Shown here: piece by piece, positions 37,968 to 47,700 of the stretch | Numbering within the stretch: the first letter of the stretch is position 1 | Layout of the letters: the number at the start of each line of letters is the position of its first letter | Assembly (NCBI GenBank): GCA_019634045.1 | Contig: JAHQWA010000185.1 | Coordinates: forward strand, 1 to 61,529 | Reading direction: 5' to 3' | DNA length: 61,529 bases | Source: Saprospiraceae bacterium | GTDB lineage: Bacteria; Bacteroidota; Bacteroidia; Chitinophagales; Saprospiraceae | Notes under the pieces: generated by a model | What the model was told of the DNA's origin: nothing | The model's database searches: none | What the model saw: the letters and a program-made list of their open reading frames with translations, nothing else | Translations under genes and position numbers: made by a program

Positions 37968-39278
37968 ATGAAAGGTCTCTGTTTACTACTTTGCCTAATA
38001 TCGGGCACACAAGCTTTTTGTCAAATCGATTCATTGCTGTTGGCATATGACCATTATACGCTACAAAATGGTCTCCAGGTAATTTTGCAGCCTGAGCAGA
38101 ATGCAAAGGAAGTTTCGGTTGAATTTTGGCTACTGGATGGGACATCCATAGATCAACCCCATGAGTATGGATTACAACATTTTTTCGAACATGTAATGCC
38201 ATATAGCCCGATGGATTCTGTCAAAAAGAGGGAATTCTTTGATTATTACCTAAAAGGAGGCAACGCACAGGTCAAGAAAGATTTTAGCCGATTTTATCTA
38301 AAAGTATTACCCAAAGGCTTAGAACTTGCCTTGGAAAGGGCTTCGGGAAGATTAATAGCGGGCGCTAATAGCATAAGCGAGAGGCGAATAGAAGATGAAA
38401 GGAAAAGAGTCTTGGCAGAAATAGAGAGAAATGCCAAAAATCCTCACTGGAGTGCAGCGGGAAGCCTCGCTATATACGAAGGAACTTTTGGTAAGGGACA
38501 TCCTTATGCTGCAAACGGCTACGGCAATATGGAAAACAATAAACACTTTTCCTTAGATGACCTTAGAAAACGGTATGACGAAGTAGTCTATGCTAACAAT
38601 GTAGTTCTTTTTGTGGTGGGCAATTTCGATAAGGACGATGCAAAAAAGATGATCCCAAAGTATTTTAACGGTATTGAATCCAGGACAAAGCCAGTAGATA
38701 CCCCGATATCCATAAAACAATCCTCGAATCGAGTATCTACCATGGCACCTCACCCAAACGATTCCCTGAATACCATGGTTTTTTCCTGGGCCATCTCTGC
38801 ATGGAATATAGAAGATGATGCAGCCTTAAAACTCATTTCAGCCCATTTGAACAATTCCCTTCAAAAAGAGAAACTGCCATCATCTGTGCGTAAAAGTAGT
38901 ATCAATACCGATATGTACATAAATGCTGGTCAATTTTACGTACGTATCCAATTTTCAAATCCCAAGGATAGTACACAAATAGAGCAGCTCATACTAGAAG
39001 AAATCAACCAGTTAGCGAAAAAAAATATTGGTGAGTCAGATTTACAAAACGCAAGGGAAAGCGAAATTAAGAATATCAAAGATATGCAGAAACAATTGGG
39101 ATTTGGATGGAGTCGAACGGAATTATTGGGTAAAAGTTTGTTGTATACTGGAAATCCCAACGCCTATTTTGAAAGGCTGAAACTACAACAGCGTATGACT
39201 ACCAGGCGGCTAAAAAAAACCGCTCGGAAATGGCTTAAAGACAAACCCTTTACCATAACGTTTGTAGCCAGAGGATAG
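37968..39278 (+). CDS. Secreted M16-family zinc peptidase
   Basis: The 436-residue protein has a signal peptide (MKGLCLLLCLISGTQAFCQI) and one M16 core. The inverted zinc motif HFFEH is at 71-75, and E151, 76 residues after the second His, fits the third ligand. The C-terminal half (about 220-436) is the usual M16 partner-like domain. At about 440 residues it is the short, dimer-forming type. It probably degrades peptides in the periplasm. Its promoter region carries a striking inverted repeat. Confidence 0.9.
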   Translation: MKGLCLLLCLISGTQAFCQIDSLLLAYDHYTLQNGLQVILQPEQNAKEVSVEFWLLDGTSIDQPHEYGLQHFFEHVMPYSPMDSVKKREFFDYYLKGGNAQVKKDFSRFYLKVLPKGLELALERASGRLIAGANSISERRIEDERKRVLAEIERNAKNPHWSAAGSLAIYEGTFGKGHPYAANGYGNMENNKHFSLDDLRKRYDEVVYANNVVLFVVGNFDKDDAKKMIPKYFNGIESRTKPVDTPISIKQSSNRVSTMAPHPNDSLNTMVFSWAISAWNIEDDAALKLISAHLNNSLQKEKLPSSVRKSSINTDMYINAGQFYVRIQFSNPKDSTQIEQLILEEINQLAKKNIGESDLQNARESEIKNIKDMQKQLGFGWSRTELLGKSLLYTGNPNAYFERLKLQQRMTTRRLKKTARKWLKDKPFTITFVARG

Positions 39279-39469
39279 ACAGCCTCAATTAAACGTACTC
39301 GAGCTAGGGTAAAAGATTTCCGTGATTAGGTAGGTATACATATGGGGTAGGCAGAGGAGAAGCGGAATAGGATTAACCATATGAAGGATCACAATTCCTG
39401 AAATTTTGCGTTCTTTGCGGGGTTAAGGAGCTATCTGAATGTAGCTTTTATGGCAATAGTCAGTATAAT

Positions 39470-40081
39470 ATGATTGATTTTCAAGGGGAATTTGGCAGGA
39501 TGGATATCTATCTTTTCGATCAATTGATGAAAGGGCGGTACCAGGCTTGTAATCGGATCCTGGACGTAGGTTGCGGCGCCGGCAGGAACAGCCATTTTTT
39601 CTTGAAGAATGGATATGAGGTATATGGAGTAGATCAGGATACGGAAGCGATTGCTAATATTCAATCTTTGGCTCAATCTTTACAATCGACCTATCCTTTG
39701 GAACGATTTGTCCGTGCTTCAATTATGGACATGCCATTCGATGATGCCTACTTTGATTTGGTGATCTGCAATGCGGTCTTACATTTTTCTAGGGATCACG
39801 ATCATTTTGAAGGAATGCTACAATCCATGTGGCGGGTGTTGGCCCCAGGAGGATACTTTTTTTGCCGACTTTCCTCAACCATCGGAGTAGAATCGTATAT
39901 CACCTCCTTAGGAAATGGTAGATATGAACTTCCAAGTGGCACTCATTGGTATCTGGTAGATCAGGAAAAATTGATTCGATCTACTGAACAACTAAGAGGG
40001 GAATGGATGGAGCCTATTAAAACGACCAATGTACAAAACCAAAGGGCAATGACCACTTGGTGTTTGAGAAAATCCTTGTGA
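39470..40081 (+). CDS. Class I SAM-dependent methyltransferase
   Basis: The 203-residue protein shows the SAM-binding motif ILDVGCGAGRNSHF (30-43), motif II VYGVDQD and DMPFDDAYFDLVICNAVLHF, typical of the UbiE/Methyltransf_11 fold. The substrate is not evident. The stop lies 1 bp before the helicase ATG (TGA-G-ATG), so the two are cotranscribed and coupled. An RNA or ribosome-related substrate is possible from this pairing but is only a guess. Confidence 0.9.
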   Translation: MIDFQGEFGRMDIYLFDQLMKGRYQACNRILDVGCGAGRNSHFFLKNGYEVYGVDQDTEAIANIQSLAQSLQSTYPLERFVRASIMDMPFDDAYFDLVICNAVLHFSRDHDHFEGMLQSMWRVLAPGGYFFCRLSSTIGVESYITSLGNGRYELPSGTHWYLVDQEKLIRSTEQLRGEWMEPIKTTNVQNQRAMTTWCLRKSL

Positions 40082-40082
40082 G

Positions 40083-41429
40083 ATGAGCACTTTTGATGAA
40101 TTAAATCTGAATAACCCACTTCGCAATGCCCTACAAGATTTAGGGCTTTCAACTCCTACACCCATTCAAGAGAAGGCATTTTCCGTGATCATGTCTGGCC
40201 GAGATATCGTGGGGATTGCGCAAACTGGAACGGGTAAAACTTTTGCCTATTTACTACCGCTTTTGCGCTTATGGAAATACAGCAAAGATCGTTTTCCTAA
40301 GATCTTAGTGGTGGTGCCAACTAGGGAGTTGGTCGTGCAGGTAGCAGAAGCCGTCGAGCAATTGACTACCTACATGAATGTGGAGGTCGTGGGTGTGTAT
40401 GGCGGCACAAATATTAATACACAGATTAAACTGGTAGAGCAGGGATTAGATGTGTTGGTGGCTACTCCCGGGCGCCTCTTGGACCTGATCTATAAAGGCG
40501 CTTTGAAACCTAAGAAGATTAAAAAACTAGTGATTGATGAGGTAGACGAAATGCTTAACTTAGGCTTTCGCCATCAATTGCTTAACCTCTTTGATCTCCT
40601 TCCAGATAAACGGCAAAACCTTCTTTTTTCAGCCACACTCACAGAAGAAGTAGAAGATCTGCTAGATACATTTTTTAACTTTCCCAAGCGAATTGAGGCG
40701 GCACCGGTAGGCACACCACTAGATAATATTAGTCAAACGGCCTACCACGTTCCGAATTTCAATACGAAAGTAAATCTCCTGCAAAGATTGCTGGAAGAGA
40801 ATGAGGACATGAACAAAGTGCTCGTCTTTTCAGCCACGAAGAAGTTGTCTGATGTACTTTTTGAACGACTGGCAGAGAAATACCCGGAAAGGGTAGGGGT
40901 GATCCACTCCAATAAGGCCCAGAACAATCGATTTAATTCCGTAAAGTCGTTTAAAGATGGGACTTATCGATCTTTGATTGCTACGGATCTGATTGCCCGG
41001 GGCTTGGATATAGCCGAGGTCTCTCATGTGATCAACTTTGATATACCCGAAGAACCAGAAAGTTACATTCATCGAATTGGACGTACTGGTCGAGCAGATG
41101 CGGAAGGGGTTGCTATATCCTTTATCACAGAAAAAGACGGGGGCTCTATCGAAGCTATCCAGGCTTTGATGAACTATGAAATTCCCGTCCAGGAATTGCC
41201 TGAAGATCTAGAGATTTCGGATGAGCTGATCGAGGCAGAAAAGCCGCAAATATTCATGAAGAACCTGGCTATCAATTTACCAGATATCGAGAAGTCAGGA
41301 GGTGCTTTCCATGAGAAAACTGAGAAGAACAAGAAAGTGAATAAGAAGGTGCGCTATGCCGACAAGATGAAGCTAAAGTATAAAAAACCGAAGACGCGCG
41401 GACAGAAACAAAAAAAGCGTAAGAAGTAG
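40083..41429 (+). CDS. DEAD-box RNA helicase (RhlE-like) with DEVD motif II
   Basis: The 448-residue protein has the full helicase core: Q motif (STPTPIQ), Walker A AQTGTGKT (46-53), PTRELVVQ, GTNINTQ, motif II D152-E-V-D155 in place of DEAD, SAT and the C-terminal RGLDIAEVSHVINFDIP with HRIGRTGRA. A Lys-rich tail (about 400-448) probably binds RNA. It unwinds RNA during ribosome assembly or decay. It is translated directly after the methyltransferase gene. Confidence 0.93.
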   Translation: MSTFDELNLNNPLRNALQDLGLSTPTPIQEKAFSVIMSGRDIVGIAQTGTGKTFAYLLPLLRLWKYSKDRFPKILVVVPTRELVVQVAEAVEQLTTYMNVEVVGVYGGTNINTQIKLVEQGLDVLVATPGRLLDLIYKGALKPKKIKKLVIDEVDEMLNLGFRHQLLNLFDLLPDKRQNLLFSATLTEEVEDLLDTFFNFPKRIEAAPVGTPLDNISQTAYHVPNFNTKVNLLQRLLEENEDMNKVLVFSATKKLSDVLFERLAEKYPERVGVIHSNKAQNNRFNSVKSFKDGTYRSLIATDLIARGLDIAEVSHVINFDIPEEPESYIHRIGRTGRADAEGVAISFITEKDGGSIEAIQALMNYEIPVQELPEDLEISDELIEAEKPQIFMKNLAINLPDIEKSGGAFHEKTEKNKKVNKKVRYADKMKLKYKKPKTRGQKQKKRKK

Positions 41430-41493
41430 ATCACCGCCCTGCAGCTAACATCATTCCGGAAACCCACCTAAAGCGCTTCTAAATGCTCGGTTT

Positions 41494-43761
41494 CTATGAA
41501 ATCTTGGAAACCGAAACCACCGTATCATTCCAGCACATTGCCCCTGAAATGGGATCGCCATAATTAGGGATGATCTTATTTAAGTGCATGCCGTAGTTGT
41601 CCCACCATACTAGCCCGCTATCCGAATCATTTTTAACGTTGATGGGAGACGCTTTCCCTGAGGCGTATTCGCCAAAAGCCCAATGCCCCAGATGATGTGA
41701 AATTGAAATGGCTTGAGGGTGAACACCTTGCGTTATTTTCGCTTTCGTTATCAATTCACCAATATGGGATTCCAGTTTAATCCAATCATTTTCCTGAATT
41801 CCCAATCGATCAGCAGTGGCGGCATTGATCCATGCAGGGTTTTCATGATAAATCTCCATCAACCACTTACAATTCTGTGTCCTAGAATGGGTATGTACAT
41901 TGACCTTGAATGTGGTCAATATTAATTCATTACCGTCGAGCCTTTGATGATCAGGGTGTATCATCCACGTCGGGAGACCTGCATGTCCACTTTTATCTAG
42001 CCTTTCGGAAAATAAATTGAGTTTTTCCCTTTTGACGAACTCGACCTGGGCCGTTTTGTCATGCCAGATACCATGCTCTTTCATATATTCAAATCCACCC
42101 GCTTCTTTTATACCATCCGTTGTTTGGCAAGCACCTTTTATAAAATCTTCGGCGGAATCAAACCCCAAATTCAAGTCAAGCTCCTTGGCGAGGTGGCAAG
42201 CCACATCCACAAAGTTTCTTGATTCTCCCAAGGGCTCGTGAACCGGCTGGCGAATGTAGTATTCTGGTATGCCATCTCTTGTTCCTTTGACCTCAGCTGT
42301 CCATCTTTCAAGAAAGGATGCATCTGGTAAGACCAAATCGGCCAGCATCGTTGTTTCGCTCATTCCTACATCGACCGAGACCAGGAAAGGGATCTGCTTG
42401 GTATCTTTATAAATTTCAATATTCTCATTACAGTTACCGTTGGCATAAACCGGATTATGGCAATAGACCATGTATAGTTCTGGCCGCCCTTTACCTTTCT
42501 TTATCTGACTTAGGATTTGATGAGATATGCTGCCATCTGGTACGGCGAATTGCCCCTTGTCGCCATTAAATATGGGAAGTTGAGCAGTAGGTTTTTCAGG
42601 CCTTGGAAATGGATAGTTCCACTGAGCTCGTTTGGTTTTTCGAACTTCCGGACCAATGTTTCCTGCAATCACATCAAGCATATAAATAGCTCTTTGCGCC
42701 TGAACACCATTGAAATGCATAAAGGCACCCCGGAAAGAAGTACAGGCACCTGATGTAGCATTACCATATTCGATGGCGATCTGCTCAAGAAGGTCAGCTG
42801 GCACCCCAGATATTTTCTCAGCCCATTGTGGAGTATAGGGTTCAAGATGTGAGATCAGCTTATCTACGGTGACATTAGCAGTTTGTTCGATTCCCTCCTT
42901 ATCGTAGAGCCCTTCCCGCAAAAGCACATGGGACAGGGCTAGCACAACCGCCAAATCTGTTCCAGGCTTTACGGGTACCCATTTATGGGATTTGGCAGCT
43001 GTATTTGATAAACGAACATCAAAAGTATAAATCTTAACGCCTCGCTCTAGCATCCTGGAAATGCGTCGAATAATGGGAATATGATCAATGCCCGCATCAA
43101 TTAAACTCCTACCAAAATTGAGAACGATATCAACATCATCAAATTTTTTGCTAGCAGTGACATCGCCAGTTAGCCTTCTAGCTATAGAACCTGCTCTATT
43201 GCAAATCGAATCATGATTTCCAATCGATGAAGTTCCAAAAGCGCTTAAAAAGTAGTGGATGATGATCGAGTAATCCGTCCCAACCATTCTACCGTAATGG
43301 AATAGGAATTTTTCGGGATTCCCTTCTTTTCGAAGCCTTCTCAGGCCCTTTACTTTTGCCCCTTCGATTTCACCTCCCTCTAGGAGCAAATCAAGTGCTG
43401 TTTCCCAGGATATTCTTTCCCATTTCCCGCTTCCTCGCTCCCCAATTCTTCGAAGTGGATATAAAAGGCGATCCGGATTGTACATTTGATTAATACCAGC
43501 TTGGCCTTTCGCGCACACTTTTCCTTCATTGCGGAGTGATAAAGGGTTTCCTTCGATTTTCACCAGGCGATTTCCTTTCTTATAGGCAAGAATCGAACAC
43601 CTGGATACACATTGCCAGCAGGCTGATGCGATTTCTTCCTTCTTTGATTCTTCTGCGGCTACTTCGCCTTTATCCGTGATTTCATTATCCTGGGTCTCAC
43701 AAGCTTGAAAAATAGTGGCTGATCCGATCGTAGCGATTTGCACAAATTCTCGTCTTTTCAT
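41494..43761 (-). CDS. Molybdopterin oxidoreductase catalytic subunit (polysulfide/thiosulfate reductase-like)
   Basis: The 755-residue protein has a Tat-type start (MKRREFVQIATIGSATIFQA), a [4Fe-4S] site of C48, C51, C55 and C83, and C187 in GNHDSICNRAG where the molybdenum ligand of PsrA/PhsA-type enzymes lies. The C-terminal molydopterin-binding domain is about 630-740. It should reduce or oxidise a sulfur compound or similar small substrate in the periplasm. It lies 2 bp downstream of its iron-sulfur subunit gene. No membrane anchor gene follows within the window. Confidence 0.9.
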   Translation of the reverse strand: MKRREFVQIATIGSATIFQACETQDNEITDKGEVAAEESKKEEIASACWQCVSRCSILAYKKGNRLVKIEGNPLSLRNEGKVCAKGQAGINQMYNPDRLLYPLRRIGERGSGKWERISWETALDLLLEGGEIEGAKVKGLRRLRKEGNPEKFLFHYGRMVGTDYSIIIHYFLSAFGTSSIGNHDSICNRAGSIARRLTGDVTASKKFDDVDIVLNFGRSLIDAGIDHIPIIRRISRMLERGVKIYTFDVRLSNTAAKSHKWVPVKPGTDLAVVLALSHVLLREGLYDKEGIEQTANVTVDKLISHLEPYTPQWAEKISGVPADLLEQIAIEYGNATSGACTSFRGAFMHFNGVQAQRAIYMLDVIAGNIGPEVRKTKRAQWNYPFPRPEKPTAQLPIFNGDKGQFAVPDGSISHQILSQIKKGKGRPELYMVYCHNPVYANGNCNENIEIYKDTKQIPFLVSVDVGMSETTMLADLVLPDASFLERWTAEVKGTRDGIPEYYIRQPVHEPLGESRNFVDVACHLAKELDLNLGFDSAEDFIKGACQTTDGIKEAGGFEYMKEHGIWHDKTAQVEFVKREKLNLFSERLDKSGHAGLPTWMIHPDHQRLDGNELILTTFKVNVHTHSRTQNCKWLMEIYHENPAWINAATADRLGIQENDWIKLESHIGELITKAKITQGVHPQAISISHHLGHWAFGEYASGKASPINVKNDSDSGLVWWDNYGMHLNKIIPNYGDPISGAMCWNDTVVSVSKIS

Positions 43762-43763
43762 AG

Positions 43764-44489
43764 CTATTTCTTATTTATAGCTTTTGAAACCTGAAAAATT
43801 TCTGGCATTCCTCCTTTATAATAGACTTGAGGTTGGGTTCCCTCTTCCATCAATAACCCTGTAAGTTTTTCTCCTTTTACCAGTTGGGAGACTTTGCTAT
43901 TCGGGTCGGCCAAGTCGCCGAATATTCTTGCATCTGTTGGACAGGTGTTGGAGCAGGAAGGCTCTAATCCTTCTGCTAACCTTTCCGCGCAGAAATTGCA
44001 TTTATCCGCTTTTAAGACTGTTCTTGAAGGGTAAGCTTCCACATTTTCATCAGGTGCTTGATCAGGATTGATGTAAATAGCTCCATATGGGCAAGCACTA
44101 ACACATACCTGGAATCCGCTGCACTTGTCTTTATTAATATCGACTAGCCCATTGTCTTTGCGAATAATGGCTTTATTTGGACAGGCTTTAATACATGGGG
44201 CGTCCTCACAATGATTGCACATTAAAGGCAGAAAAAATCGACTAGTATCAGGATAGGTTCCATGTTCCTGTTCCAGTACCCTGGTCCTGCTCCCGCCAAT
44301 AGCCACACCATTCTCAGACTTGCAGGCAACGGTACAAGCATGGCAACCAATACATTTATCTAAATCCATCACCATTGCCAGGCGGCTTTGGGGTTTAGCA
44401 GGGGATTTTAACCACCAGAATAAAGAGCCCAGGCCGGTAATAAGCCCTAGGAACTGTAGGAAGGATTTTCTAGTGAAGTTTTTTAGCAT
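43764..44489 (-). CDS. Iron-sulfur electron-transfer subunit (PsrB/DmsB-like) with one Cys replaced by Phe
   Basis: The 241-residue protein has a signal-anchor or Tat-like start (FTRKSFLQFLGLITGLGSLF) and four ferredoxin motifs. Cys are at 46, 49, 52, 56; 91, 94, 99, 103; 123, 129, 133; and 164, 167, 179, 183. In the third motif position 126 is Phe (KCSGFQVC) where Cys is usual. The codon is TTC, one base from TGC. By analogy with NarH, where Trp fills the matching place, that site may hold a [3Fe-4S] cluster. It passes electrons to or from the catalytic subunit encoded 2 bp downstream. Confidence 0.9.
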   Translation of the reverse strand: MLKNFTRKSFLQFLGLITGLGSLFWWLKSPAKPQSRLAMVMDLDKCIGCHACTVACKSENGVAIGGSRTRVLEQEHGTYPDTSRFFLPLMCNHCEDAPCIKACPNKAIIRKDNGLVDINKDKCSGFQVCVSACPYGAIYINPDQAPDENVEAYPSRTVLKADKCNFCAERLAEGLEPSCSNTCPTDARIFGDLADPNSKVSQLVKGEKLTGLLMEEGTQPQVYYKGGMPEIFQVSKAINKK

Positions 44490-44604
44490 GAGAATTAGGT
44501 GTTAGATGCCAACCACGATAAAGGACTTGCAGTGACAAATCGCTGAGTGATCTCACCGGAAGTCCCTCCAAATTTGCGTAAAAAAATGTACTTTTTTTGC
44601 GGAT

Positions 44605-44637
44605 TAACAGGTAGATAACAGGTTCATAACAAGTAGG
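44605..44637 (-). repeat. Three tandem 11-bp repeats upstream of the molybdoenzyme operon
   Basis: TAACAGGTAGA, TAACAGGTTCA and TAACAAGTAGG stand in a row (44605-44615, 44616-44626, 44627-44637). On the minus strand they read as CCTGTTA/CTTGTTA blocks every 11 bp, the layout of OmpR/PhoB-type binding sites (7-bp blocks, 4-bp gaps). A TACATTTT box (44583-44590, minus strand) lies 14 nt further toward the gene and resembles a -7 element. Confidence 0.5.
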
Positions 44638-44714
44638 CAACAATCAAGCTGCTACATTTCGCCCTACGGATAGAAAGGTCCTTCCAAAGAGGTCTTGCTT
44701 TAAATCCGTTCCTA

Positions 44715-47700
44715 CTATTGATTCTGATCTACCATGTAAATAGGCGTGTCTTTCGGTAAAAGCTCCGTAGATTTATGTGAAGGATTCTGTTTTTGCTTTT
44801 TTACCGTCCGTACCAAATGAGGGACCCGCTTGCCAAGGAAACTTCGGAGTTCTTCAATGGTGATGATGCCATCCCGTCCACTTTTACGACGATTGATCTC
44901 GTCAAAAATATCGGCATGAATCATTTCTCCGTCTACTTCTACAGACCGATCTTGGAAAGCTTCTAAAATGGCTTCAGTAAAGGCTCCATTTTGCCATTGG
45001 TCATCTTCCCAAGAAAACTCATGATCACTACAGGACGCAATAATCTCCATTCCCGATGTTTTTTCGATTAGATCATTCATAAACTTACTAGCAGCAGCAT
45101 CAGTGAAATCTTTGCTACCAATCGCATTTCCACTATGGCAAGCATCAATAAATACTAGGACTTTACCTTTGATTTGATCTAGTTCATCTAGGACATCTCG
45201 CTGAAAGTTGATGGAGGTCTGTTCCTCGTATTCTGGATCAAAGTCAGATGGGATTAGAATATAATCGCCTCTGTCGCTTAACACCTTGCCATGGGTAGAA
45301 ATGAAGAGCACCACGAGATCATTGTCCTTAATATTAGAACGCCGTAGGTTGACGATCATTTTCTTTAAGTTGATCAGGGTGGTATGTTCCGCTTTGGTGA
45401 ATTCCAATACATCTACCTTGCGAAATCCTCTCCCGCGGGCATCTTTTAACTTTATAAACTCCCCAGCAATATCTTTGGCATCTTTCACCGTATACCTTAG
45501 GTCTTCGTGACCGATCCCAATGGAGCGAACATACAGGTTTGGATTTCCTTTTGGGATATAATTAAAGGTCATTGGCTGACTGGTGAATTGCAAACCTTTA
45601 CTGTCATTGTAAACAACTTCTACAATGTTTCGACCCGGTTGTAGGCGGATCTTGTCTTTAAAGGTATAGCGATTACGTCCCATATCTTTGCCTGGCCCTT
45701 GTAGGGTTACTTCATCCATTTTTTGTCCTTCGGCAACGAATACACCATTTATTTTGGTGGCAAAATTCCCCTTGTTCAATACAGATCCAGATAAGGCCAT
45801 CAGTTTTATATTGGCATTTCGATCATTAACTTCTACAACTCTTGTGGTGTAATCGTTGGGGTCAGGTGACGTCCAGAAGATCTCATTGCCAGAAGGCAAT
45901 TGTCCAGGAACTGAAACGACGACATCTTTTTGATTGTCTACCGGTAAATGGAAGCCTTTCTTCAGTGGGTTTAAGCTCTCGCCTTGTGCCTCCATGACAA
46001 TACTCAGGCGATTGCCCTTGAATTGTTCGTCAAAACGGAAGGAAAATCTAAGCGTTTTTCGGCCGTTAGGAGGTATACTAAGCATGGACTGCCGTTCTGA
46101 TTCCAAGGATTCTACGCCAGCGGGAATAATGAAGTCAATATCAAACGGGCCGGTGTCACGCCCACCACGGTTTTCTACTTCAACGGTAAGCAATATCTCT
46201 TGTCCAGCCCGAGGTTTGGAGCCAGGTAAGAAATTTGAGTTGCTCACCATTAACTTTGCGGGGTCAGGCTGGTTGGTTCTGACGTGACCAACAACTCTAT
46301 TTGCAAAAATTCCTTTGACCTTAAATTGGATCGTAAATTCCAAACGTCCAGTACCTCCTAGATCTTTCAAGGCTGCCACTGGAATGTGGACATCCCTGGT
46401 TTGTCCGGCTAGTAAGGTGCCGATTTGCACGTTTTTGAATTCGGTTTTTATTGCGCGAACATGATCATTTTGAATTTCGGCAGTAATTTGATCCAACGAT
46501 CTGGTTGTTTGATTCTTTACTTTGATCAGGAAGTATCCTCTCTCTTCAGTCTCCAGATACCCATTGGCATTATTATCAACAAACCTGGGTTCACTTAAGC
46601 TTAAGGCATCGGAATAGTTCGCATTTCGTTCGCGTTCCTTAGCACTGTTTGTTAATCGCCCTAGCTGTCTATAAGTATAGCCGCCAATATGTGGGGTAGG
46701 GGTTTGTCTTCGGTCTTCAGCCTCATCGACTCCTGCTAGTACCACTAGACCTCTGGCCGTTTCCGTCAAGGACATAGCTCTTTCGTTACCTCTGGTTGGG
46801 ATAATGGGTGTACTAGTAGCGTCTAATTCATTTCCTTTATCATCTATGATCAAAAGCTGTAGCTGAGTCGTTGGAGCACTGGCCAGATGACCTTTCCCCT
46901 GGCCAAAAACCGCGTAGCCGCCATGCTGCAAAGCAATAATGGACTGTGCAGCGTCTTCTTTCGAACTTCCATAGGTTCTTTCCCACTGCAATTTGAAATT
47001 CCGATCTACCTTAAGCACCCACATGTCGGCAAGTCCAGCGCCTTTGGAAGTAGTCACGCCCGTAATAGCATACCCTCCGTCTAGAGACTGGGTCATATCT
47101 TGGATGTCCTGATATCCTTTGTCTCCAAAGTATTTCGGTCCAGCGCCTTGTTGATTGCCTTCAGCGCTTACCTTTAGCACCCAAGCATCTTCAATTTGAT
47201 CCGCTTTGAATTGCTCGGTATTACCCAAAAGAACGAATCCACCTTCGTGGGCGGGAATGATGGTATTGACAAACCCAAGTGCAGCATCATTAATGATTTT
47301 GCCACTGGAGCTTTCTGAACCAATGGGCACTAACCACAAGGCATTGAACTTCGTTTTGTGTCTTTGGTAACCTGCGGCCAACACATTTCCCTTCGCATCA
47401 ATTGCTACATCAACTAGTACATCGTCCCGTCCTTCTTTGCTCTTCGGTTCATCTTGAAAAAGTATCTCCCCTTGTTGATTCACCCTTAAAACCCAACCAT
47501 TTTTCCCTTCTCGGCCGGTAGACTGATATCCTACAATAGTGTAGGTGCCATCAAAGTTTTGTACTAGACTACGAAAACCAGCATCACCAGGTTTGGCGTA
47601 GGCCTTCCTGAATTTTTCCTGACCCGTCTTTTCATCAATGATTAGCAGCAAGCCTTCAAACCTTCTGTTGTCTGGACTTACCGTTTCACCGATGGCAACA

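Noticed and set aside
44547..44556. GTGATCTCAC as a possible Crp site before the molybdoenzyme operon
   Set aside because: The half-sites are separated by 2 bp instead of 6, and flanking bases do not match the sites at 32676 and 53624.
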